A DNA stretch of 6,865 bases. Origin: Gemmatimonadota bacterium (GTDB lineage: Bacteria > Latescibacterota > UBA2968 > UBA8231). The notes under the pieces were generated by a model. The model was not told the DNA's origin, searched no databases, and saw only the letters and a list, made by a program, of their open reading frames with translations. The first letter of the stretch is position 1; the number at the start of each line of letters is the position of its first letter. The stretch is taken from assembly GCA_009845645.1 (NCBI GenBank), contig VXZF01000674.1, positions 1 to 6,865 on the forward strand. The letters are read 5' to 3'. The translations under genes were made by a program, and so were the position numbers. Positions 1 to 5,104 of the stretch are shown in pieces.

Positions 1-1103
1 GCCACGCCAATCGACGTGAGCAAGGCGAGCAATACGACGATCATCTGCTCCGCAATGCCAAAATCTATGCCAGACGCGAACGCGTACACTTGGGCGATGA
101 ACACCACTACCACGCACTCGTACAGTGCCGTGCCGTCCATGTTCACCGTCGCCCCCAAGGGCAGGACAAAGCTGGTCACGCGGTTGGAGATACCAGCCTG
201 TTCGGCACTGTTGATGGTCACCGGCAAGGTCGCCGAAGACGACGCAGTCGAAAACGCAGTTAATTGCGCGGGCGCGATCTTGGCGTAGTACTCGTATGGA
301 CTGATCCCAGCGACCAAGCGCAGCAACAGCGGCAACCACACGGCAAAATGCACTGCCAGCGCTAGCAATACGGTCAGGAAGAACAAACCCAACGCTTCAA
401 GCGCGGCAAAGCCAGAGACGAGCAACGTCTTGCCCACTAGCGCAAACGCACCGATGGGTGCAAACCGCATGATCCACATCGTAATCAGGATCATGAGGTC
501 GTGCAGGCCGACCCAAAACTGCTGTAAGATATCGCCCGCTGGCCCGTTCAGCCGCGACATGAAATACCCGAACACGACCCCGACAAATACCAGCGCCAGC
601 AGTTGAACCTCTAGCGCCGCCGCGAAGATGTTGGACGGTATCGCGCGCTTGAGGACCTCAACCAGATCGCGCATGCCGCGCCCCTCTACCTTGTCCATGA
701 CTTGCGACGGATCTGGCAGCGCCGTACCCAGCGCCCGCGCCGACTCAGTCTCGCCGGGCGCTATGAGATTCACGCAAACGAGGCCAGTGCAAACCGACAG
801 CAATCCAGTCGCCACGTAAAAGGCCACCGTCTTCCCGCCGATGCGTCCAAAGGCGTTCTGGCTCGCCATGTTGCGAACGCCAACAATGATCGAAGACAGA
901 ATCAGCGGCACCACGATCATCTTCAGCGCGTTGAGGAACAAGCTGCCAAAGAAATCGAGAATTTCCATCAGCGACGCGCCAAACAGCGTCGTATGCTCGT
1001 CGGCCAGCCACCCTACTAATGCGGCGAGAACGAGGGCAATGGCGATCTGCCAGTGCAATGGAATGCCGATAAACCTCGAAAGTGCGCTACGCTGGCTCAT
1101 CAT
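1..1103 (-). CDS. Dicarboxylate/amino-acid:cation symporter, SDF family (C-terminus cut by window edge)
   Basis: This is an inner-membrane secondary transporter of the sodium/proton:dicarboxylate symporter family (GltP/DctA/EAAT type), which imports glutamate, aspartate, neutral amino acids or C4-dicarboxylates with Na+ or H+. Translating the minus strand gives 367 codons with no stop, running off the left edge. A conserved TM2-like stretch LKMIVVPLILSS is at residues 60-71, the HP1 serine-rich loop STASSSATLP at 285-294, and the TM7 cation-site signature NMDGTALY at 321-328. HP2 and TM8, which carry the residues that best separate amino-acid from dicarboxylate transporters, lie outside the window, so the substrate cannot be named. 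HP1 lacks the arginine of GltPh-type proteins (TASSS instead of TRSSS). An in-frame TGA directly precedes two tandem ATG codons (1103-1101 and 1100-1098). AAAGGAG at 1116-1110 sits 6 nt from the first, so that start is chosen. The gene is divergent from the amidohydrolase. Confidence 0.95.
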   Translation of the reverse strand, partial: MMSQRSALSRFIGIPLHWQIAIALVLAALVGWLADEHTTLFGASLMEILDFFGSLFLNALKMIVVPLILSSIIVGVRNMASQNAFGRIGGKTVAFYVATGLLSVCTGLVCVNLIAPGETESARALGTALPDPSQVMDKVEGRGMRDLVEVLKRAIPSNIFAAALEVQLLALVFVGVVFGYFMSRLNGPAGDILQQFWVGLHDLMILITMWIMRFAPIGAFALVGKTLLVSGFAALEALGLFFLTVLLALAVHFAVWLPLLLRLVAGISPYEYYAKIAPAQLTAFSTASSSATLPVTINSAEQAGISNRVTSFVLPLGATVNMDGTALYECVVVVFIAQVYAFASGIDFGIAEQMIVVLLALLTSIGV

Positions 1104-1109
1104 TCATTT

Positions 1110-1116
1110 CTCCTTT
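1110..1116 (-). promoter_or_regulatory. Ribosome binding site of the SDF transporter
   Basis: AAAGGAG read on the minus strand is a strong Shine-Dalgarno match. It lies 6 nt from the ATG at 1103 and 9 nt from the tandem ATG at 1100, so either could initiate; the closer one is the simpler choice. Confidence 0.7.
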
Positions 1117-1143
1117 GTCAATGGTCGGCCCAATTCGTAATTT
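1115..1143 (+). promoter_or_regulatory. Possible sigma-70-type promoter of the amidohydrolase gene
   Basis: TTGTCA (1115-1120; 5 of 6 matches to the -35 consensus) is followed after 17 nt by TAATTT (1138-1143; 3 of 6 matches to the -10 consensus). Transcription would begin near 1150, leaving a leader of about 20 nt that contains the Shine-Dalgarno sequence. The weak -10 and the overlap of the -35 with the opposite gene's ribosome site make this tentative. Confidence 0.3.
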
Positions 1144-1157
1144 TTCTCTCCCACACC

Positions 1158-1162
1158 AAGGA
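1158..1162 (+). promoter_or_regulatory. Ribosome binding site that fixes the amidohydrolase start
   Basis: AAGGA ends 7 nt before the ATG at 1170. It supports this start over the in-frame ATG at 1053, which would lie inside the divergent transporter gene and add 39 residues unlike the family. Confidence 0.65.
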
Positions 1163-1169
1163 CGACACC

Positions 1170-2276
1170 ATGATCTACGACGGACACGCCTATTGCTTCC
1201 CACCGCCAAGCCGCAACGGGGGCTTCGCCGACCCCGCTGAGTTTTGGCGACACCTACAGCTATTCATGGCCCATGCCCGGCAGCAGCCTTGTTGGCGGCG
1301 CGCCGATCGCGCCCCGGCCGACGCCACGGGCCTCTACAACCCAGATCGCCCCTGGCGCTTCGATGGCCTACGGGACGCCGCCTTCCGCACCGGAGACCAC
1401 GGCCTCGTCGAGTGGACGGTGGACGGCGAGGACTACGTAAAGCAGGCCCTGCCGCCGTGGACGGTGGACTTCGCCTTCCCCGCCGACAGCCTAGTGGCGG
1501 AGATGAACTACGCCGGCATCGATCGGGCGCTCCTGCACCGCACCCCGTACATGGGCCTCAACGACGAGTATATCGCCGACTGCTGCCAGCGCCACCCAGG
1601 GCGGATCCAAGGCTTAGCCCACGTGCCCGAATGGTGGTTCCCCAGCCGGACGGACGACGCCGTCGCCAAGTTACAACGGGCGATCAGCGACCACGGCCTG
1701 TCGGGCCTGCAGTTCATGCCCTTTCACCGACCCCTCTACGACCTCTCCCCCGAGTGGACCGGGCCTGACTTCGATCCTTTGTGGGCAGCCGTGGCCGAGC
1801 TGGGGATCCCCATGTTCTTCACCCTCGGCGCAGTCAACTCGCCCGCCGCCTACCTCGACGAGCTACGCGCGCTGCGCACCTGGATGGACCGCTTCCCCGA
1901 CGTCGATGTAGTCATGACCCACGGCTTCCCCTGGCGGATGTTCGCCGACGAAGACCGGCTCCACGTGCCCGACGAGGTGTACGAGGCCGTGCCCATCGGC
2001 CACCCGCGCTTCCACATCCAGATTCTCTTCGCCGTGTTCCTCCAGTCGCGCTGGGACTACCCCATGCCACAGATGCGGCCCGTCTTGGAGAAAATGGTCG
2101 AACGCATCGGTGCCGATCGCATCTTATGGGGAACGGACATCCCCATCGTGCTGCTGCACTGGACCTATCGCCAGAGCCTCGACTACGTGCGGCACTACTG
2201 TCCGTTCATAGGCGAATCCGAAATGGCGGCGATCCTCGGCGGCAACATGGAACGGCTCTTGGGGTCGGGACGGTAG
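1170..2276 (+). CDS. Amidohydrolase-2 family protein with altered metal site
   Basis: A 368-residue cytoplasmic TIM-barrel protein of the amidohydrolase-related family (Pfam Amidohydro_2; ACMSD/decarboxylase and hydrolase relatives). No signal peptide is visible. Family landmarks appear in order: a first-strand motif DGHAYCFP (residues 4-11), EMNYAGIDRALLH (111-123), RHPGRIQGLAHVP (141-153), LGIPMFFTLGA (211-221), FPDVDVVMTHG (242-252), ADRILWGTDIP (315-325) and the C-terminal GGNMERLL (357-364). In active family members the HxH motif on strand 1, a His on strand 5, a His on strand 6 and an Asp on strand 8 form the metal/catalytic site. Here H6, H251 and D323 are kept, but the second His of HxH is Y8 and the strand-5 His appears to be T218. 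The exact reaction is unknown; a decarboxylase- or lactonase-like role on an organic acid would fit the family and the neighbouring enolase-superfamily gene. Its stop is 9 nt from that convergent gene. Confidence 0.88.
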   Translation: MIYDGHAYCFPPPSRNGGFADPAEFWRHLQLFMAHARQQPCWRRADRAPADATGLYNPDRPWRFDGLRDAAFRTGDHGLVEWTVDGEDYVKQALPPWTVDFAFPADSLVAEMNYAGIDRALLHRTPYMGLNDEYIADCCQRHPGRIQGLAHVPEWWFPSRTDDAVAKLQRAISDHGLSGLQFMPFHRPLYDLSPEWTGPDFDPLWAAVAELGIPMFFTLGAVNSPAAYLDELRALRTWMDRFPDVDVVMTHGFPWRMFADEDRLHVPDEVYEAVPIGHPRFHIQILFAVFLQSRWDYPMPQMRPVLEKMVERIGADRILWGTDIPIVLLHWTYRQSLDYVRHYCPFIGESEMAAILGGNMERLLGSGR

Positions 2277-2304
2277 CCTAGCATATCACTCCAACACCGA
2301 CCCC
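2261..2304. terminator. Candidate bidirectional hairpin between convergent genes
   Basis: GGGGTCGG (2261-2268) and CCGACCCC (2297-2304) are perfect 8-bp reverse complements separated by 28 nt. The hairpin includes the last codons of both convergent genes and their 9-nt gap. It could end or insulate transcription in both directions. The loop is long and no strong U-tract follows on either strand (only T/C-rich sequence on the plus side), so intrinsic termination is uncertain. Confidence 0.35.
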
Positions 2305-3503
2305 TCCTCTTCCACCCGCCCGTACATGCGCGCGAATTCCTCAGACCCATCGTCGTGCCACACCTCAAAGGACAAGCCCCGGATGGTTCCCTCGGCAAAG
2401 CCGGTCAACGCATCTATCGGCGGGATGCTAGCCGTGTAGAGCACGTGCCCGTCCGGCAGGCGCAGCTTGCCCAAGTGCCGGGGAATCTCCGCGGGGCCGC
2501 GCTGCGCCAAGCGCGCAATGACCGCTTCGTCCACCTCCACTCCGAGACCCGGTCCCTCGGGCACGGGCGAACAGCCTTCGACGATCTCAATGCGCTGCCG
2601 AGCCGCGTCCTCCTCGTACTGGTCGTCGAGATTGATCGAGTGGGCGGCCGTCGGCAACACAGCCGCCAAGTGCAGCGCCAACGCCTTGGCCAAAGTGCCT
2701 CCGGTTAGCTGCACCACCACCTGCACATTGGCTTTGCCATAGGCCAAGCCGCGCACCAACGCATCGCCAAACCCGCCGCAGTACTCGGCCACGATGTACG
2801 CATCGGCCATCCCCTGCACAACTTCCTGCAACCCACCTAGCGGCGGCACGTGCATGACCAGTGGCACGCCGCATTGGGCGCGGAGCCGCCGCCAGCCTTC
2901 TACATCGCTCAACACCAAGGGATCCTCGATATAGCCCACTACGGGCGATTTTTCGAGCTGTTTGACGATGGGCAACACCGTGGCCAAGGTGCGGTTGGAG
3001 TTGAAGTCGTACTGCATCTTGAAGCCGGGTGGTGCCACATCCTCTACCGCGCGGTTCTGCTCAAACACGTCGTGGTGCTGACAAGTGTGCATCTTGAACA
3101 GCCGATAGCCTTGATCGGCGGCGCGGACGATTTCGCGGCTCAGCTCCTCGGGATCAGCGGGCCGAGTCCAAGCCGCCACGGGCACGCGATCGCGCACCTT
3201 GGGACCCATCAACTTATAGGCCGGCACTTCGAGGTACTGGCCCATCACGTCGTACAAAGCCCCGGCCAAGCCGAGGTGGACCTCGCTGCCCAAAAAGTCG
3301 AAGGGGCTGCGCCCAATGAGGCCCTCTACGCTCTGCGCAGACGGCGGCGTGCAGCGATACTCGCCCCAACCCACCAAGCCGTTGTCGGTTTGCACTTTGA
3401 AGAAGGTGCGCTGGTCAATGGAGCGGAAGCGCACGGCGTGCTCGGCATTGCGGGCGGCGAGCGGCACGTGCGCTGGAATGATGTCAACATCGGTGATTTT
3501 CAC
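2286..3503 (-). CDS. Mandelate racemase/muconate lactonizing enzyme-like protein (enolase superfamily), atypical active site
   Basis: A 405-residue cytoplasmic protein with the two-domain layout of the enolase superfamily, whose members remove an alpha-proton from a carboxylate substrate in sugar-acid dehydration, racemization or cycloisomerization. The capping-domain start MKITDVDIIPAHVPL (1-15) and VGWGEY (44-49) are typical. In the barrel, YRLFKMH (133-139) is at the KxK position, YDFNSN (165-170) supplies metal ligand D166, and YIEDP (191-195) supplies E193. The third ligand position falls in PLVMHVPP (214-221), where Val219 replaces the usual Glu and His218 precedes it. The second Lys of KxK is H139, and the barrel His of mandelate racemase aligns by eye with T270. 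A conserved-looking tail follows the usual end near residue 330. The start is GTG, with GAGGAG (3516-3511) 7 nt upstream. Fold assignment is firm; the substrate is unknown, and it may use altered or no metal-dependent chemistry. Confidence 0.88.
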   Translation of the reverse strand: MKITDVDIIPAHVPLAARNAEHAVRFRSIDQRTFFKVQTDNGLVGWGEYRCTPPSAQSVEGLIGRSPFDFLGSEVHLGLAGALYDVMGQYLEVPAYKLMGPKVRDRVPVAAWTRPADPEELSREIVRAADQGYRLFKMHTCQHHDVFEQNRAVEDVAPPGFKMQYDFNSNRTLATVLPIVKQLEKSPVVGYIEDPLVLSDVEGWRRLRAQCGVPLVMHVPPLGGLQEVVQGMADAYIVAEYCGGFGDALVRGLAYGKANVQVVVQLTGGTLAKALALHLAAVLPTAAHSINLDDQYEEDAARQRIEIVEGCSPVPEGPGLGVEVDEAVIARLAQRGPAEIPRHLGKLRLPDGHVLYTASIPPIDALTGFAEGTIRGLSFEVWHDDGSEEFARMYGRVEEEGSVLE

Positions 3504-3510
3504 GGTAGTT

Positions 3511-3516
3511 CTCCTC
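3511..3516 (-). promoter_or_regulatory. Ribosome binding site deciding a GTG start
   Basis: GAGGAG on the minus strand lies 7 nt before the GTG at 3503-3501. It supports that rare start, which places the family-typical sequence MKITDVDII exactly at the N-terminus. Confidence 0.75.
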
Positions 3517-3596
3517 GGCGCATACGCGGGATTGCGTTTGTAGCAAAAATTGACGATCCATCGCCGTCGGCCTTAACTTACCCCATCCCACCCCCA

Positions 3597-3625
3597 TCGC
3601 CAAAGATGATCATTTTACCTATACT
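3597..3625 (+). promoter_or_regulatory. Candidate promoter for hicBA with a palindrome in its spacer
   Basis: TCGCCA (3597-3602; 4 of 6 matches to the -35 consensus), a 17-nt spacer and TATACT (3620-3625; 5 of 6 matches to the -10 consensus) form a plausible sigma-70 promoter about 60 nt upstream of the hicB start. The spacer contains the perfect palindrome ATGATCAT (3606-3613), extended by AA/TT arms around a G/T mismatch (3603-3616), a sensible place for an operator. The surrounding DNA is AT-richer than the flanking genes. Confidence 0.4.
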
Positions 3626-3651
3626 TTCTAACAGATCGTGGGATAGAACGA

Positions 3652-3670
3652 GTACAGTACCGACAACTGT
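3652..3670. repeat. Short inverted repeats in the hicBA leader
   Basis: Two overlapping dyads occur just before the ribosome site: GTAC-A-GTAC (3652-3660), and ACAGT (3654-3658) pairing with ACTGT (3666-3670) across 7 nt. They could be an operator half-site pair or a small leader hairpin next to the Shine-Dalgarno sequence. The arms are only 4-5 bp, so chance is possible. Confidence 0.25.
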
Positions 3671-3676
3671 GAAAGT

Positions 3677-3682
3677 GGAGGT
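3677..3682 (+). promoter_or_regulatory. Ribosome binding site deciding a TTG start of hicB
   Basis: GGAGGT is a near-ideal Shine-Dalgarno sequence 5 nt before the TTG at 3688. The overlapping GTG at 3681 is out of frame with the antitoxin, so the TTG start is preferred. Confidence 0.65.
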
Positions 3683-3687
3683 GCGGC

Positions 3688-3921
3688 TTGACGACATACG
3701 TACTTACTGCAGAGATCGAGCAAGATGAAGATGGTCGGTGGAGCGCTTGGATTGACGTGCTGCCAGGATGTGCCGCTTGGGGTCACACCCGTGAAGAAGC
3801 CCTACTGGCACTGCAGGACGCCGCCGATGCGTACATCGAAGATATGGAAGAAACGGATGAACAGGTTCTAAAACGTGTCATCGAAGTGGTAGATTCTCCT
3901 CTCGTCGTCGTCACGCGATGA
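3688..3921 (+). CDS. hicB: HicB-family antitoxin (type II toxin-antitoxin), short form
   Basis: A 77-residue protein with the partial RNase H-like fold of HicB/UPF0150 antitoxins, which bind and neutralise the HicA mRNA interferase. The core pattern is clear: DEDGRWSAWIDVLPGC (13-28), then GHTREEAL (32-39) and an acidic helix through DAADAYIEDMEE (44-55). Many HicB proteins carry a C-terminal HTH or ribbon-helix-helix domain for autoregulation. This one ends soon after the core (VVDSPLVVVTR), so it has no evident DNA-binding domain. It starts at TTG behind a strong GGAGGT. Its stop overlaps the start of hicA (ATGA at 3918-3921), which implies translational coupling, with the antitoxin made first. 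Confidence 0.88.
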   Translation: MTTYVLTAEIEQDEDGRWSAWIDVLPGCAAWGHTREEALLALQDAADAYIEDMEETDEQVLKRVIEVVDSPLVVVTR

Positions 3922-4172
3922 CTCTGCGTCCTGACCTGTTTCGGCGACTCAGGACTGTCACTGCGCGCAGCTTGGTACGAGCACTGGAAAAGGATGGCTT
4001 TGCGTATAGGAGAAGGAAAGGATCTGGCAGAGTCTATCGTAGCGAAGATGGTCGCCGCGTTATACTTCACTACCATGCGTCGGGTGATACATTCCCAATC
4101 GGCACTCTACGGAGCATCCTAAAAGGAACTCGATGGACCGAAGACGACCTTCGCCGTTTACGGCTTATTTGA
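3918..4172 (+). CDS. hicA: HicA-family toxin (mRNA interferase fold), catalytic His apparently replaced
   Basis: An 84-residue protein of the HicA/YcfA family, a dsRBD-like fold that cleaves mRNA when not bound by HicB. Landmarks are the first helix SLVRALEKDGFAYRRR (18-33), the loop KGSGRVYRSEDGRRV (34-48), then HYH (51-53) and the family-typical GTLRSILKG (62-70) and WTEDDLRRLRL (73-83). In active HicA toxins the loop reads GSH, and that His is catalytic. Here the position is Gly37 (codon GGC), so ribonuclease activity may be lost or may depend on H51 or H53. Arginine codons AGG, AGA and AGG occur in a row at residues 31-33, unlike the CGC/CGG-rich neighbours, which is consistent with recent acquisition. 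The gene follows hicB with a 4-nt overlap and is 22 nt before the deacetylase gene. Confidence 0.85.
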   Translation: MTLRPDLFRRLRTVTARSLVRALEKDGFAYRRRKGSGRVYRSEDGRRVILHYHASGDTFPIGTLRSILKGTRWTEDDLRRLRLI

Positions 4173-4194
4173 GTCGCCAAAGCCGATCTAACCC

Positions 4195-5100
4195 ATGCCT
4201 TCTTACATATCTGCTTACGACACCGAAGCCGTGTACGCTTGGTGGGACGCGCCTGCCGGGCCGGGCTACCAAGGCCGGATTAGCTACGAGGGAGAGCGGC
4301 TGGCCGAGTGCATCGCCGGCGTCCGGGCCGTAGCCCAAGTGCATCTAGAGCGGCAAGCACCCGCCTCCTTTTTCATCGTCGCCGAGCTGTTGCAACGCGC
4401 CACCTCCGAGTTCCGCGCCATTCTCGACGAGCCTCTTTTCGACATCCAATGCCACTCGTTCACCCACAAAGACCTAATCAGTTTAGCCGATGACCAAGCC
4501 GCCTTACAGTACGAGTTAGTCGATTCCAAAAAACTGATCGAAGACACCTTTTCTCGTCCGGTGATCGGCTTGACCGCGCCCGGCGGCTACACTCGCGGCT
4601 TCATTGGCCAAGAGCGCATCCTGCAAGTGATGTGGGAGGCCGGCTACCGCTATATGCGCACCGTGGGGGCTGGACCGGACGGGACCATGCCCGCGCCGCT
4701 CAACCGACCCTTCTGGTACGCCCGCGAGGGCTTTCCTGGCCTCCTCGAAATGCCCTCGCACGCCTGGCACGACAACATCCTCACCGGGCAGCCGGGCAAG
4801 GTGCTGTGGCCGCCGCAATTTCCTTGGCCCTATCCGGCGCACATGCCCGAAGACGCCCAAGGCGTGTACGCAGCCTACGCCCCGGGCATCGACTACGTAC
4901 AACAAGCAAACCTGCCCTACTACTTGCCCATCTTCCACCCTTGGTCCGTCTATCGCATCGACCGCCGCGCGCGGCAACTCGACCTCCTCTTGCACCACGC
5001 GCAAACGGAAAACCTCCCCCTCGTCTCCTGCACCCAACAATACGAATACTCCCTAGCGCATAAATCCCAAATCCCCGACGCCTCGCCAGACGACCTATAA
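4195..5100 (+). CDS. Polysaccharide deacetylase (NodB-homology, carbohydrate esterase 4-like) family protein
   Basis: A 301-residue protein of the NodB-homology deacetylase family, whose members use a metal bound by Asp-His-His to remove N- or O-acyl groups from sugars, or hydrolyse small amides in PuuE-like relatives. Motif 1 appears as AYDTEAV (7-13) with D9 as the likely base and E11 nearby. Motif 2 is clear, CHSFTH (86-91), with metal ligands H87 and H91. Motif 3 is altered: LTAPGGY (126-132) lacks the usual Arg. A final-strand His, H248 in LPIFHPW (244-250), matches the motif 5 position. ASFFIVAELL (57-66) is the family's usual second strand. No signal peptide or membrane segment is seen, so it is probably cytoplasmic. 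The ATG is the most upstream start in frame and has no obvious Shine-Dalgarno sequence. The gene is 22 nt after hicA and 4 nt before the hydrolase gene, suggesting a shared transcript with the latter. Substrate unknown. Confidence 0.87.
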   Translation: MPSYISAYDTEAVYAWWDAPAGPGYQGRISYEGERLAECIAGVRAVAQVHLERQAPASFFIVAELLQRATSEFRAILDEPLFDIQCHSFTHKDLISLADDQAALQYELVDSKKLIEDTFSRPVIGLTAPGGYTRGFIGQERILQVMWEAGYRYMRTVGAGPDGTMPAPLNRPFWYAREGFPGLLEMPSHAWHDNILTGQPGKVLWPPQFPWPYPAHMPEDAQGVYAAYAPGIDYVQQANLPYYLPIFHPWSVYRIDRRARQLDLLLHHAQTENLPLVSCTQQYEYSLAHKSQIPDASPDDL

Positions 5101-5104
5101 CCCC

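Noticed and set aside
1116..1121. Perfect TTGACA on the minus strand before the transporter
   Set aside because: It abuts the ribosome site, so a matching -10 would fall inside the coding sequence; not usable as the gene's promoter.
1053..1169. Upstream ATG giving the amidohydrolase a 39-residue N-terminal extension
   Set aside because: It overlaps the divergent transporter, the extra residues do not resemble the family, and the ATG at 1170 has a ribosome site and begins exactly at the first family strand.
3550..3578. TTGACG-17 nt-TTAACT as an alternative hicBA promoter
   Set aside because: The -35 is good but the -10 matches only 3 of 6 positions; the TATACT-based promoter downstream is a better fit and closer to the gene.
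2850..3728. Long plus-strand open frame of 292 codons opposite the enolase-superfamily gene
   Set aside because: It is antisense to a well-supported gene, has no recognisable domain, and runs into the hicB gene in another frame; a by-product of GC-rich codon bias.
4516..5040. Minus-strand open frame opposite the deacetylase
   Set aside because: Low-complexity Arg/Gly/Val-rich translation without family motifs, antisense to a clear coding sequence.
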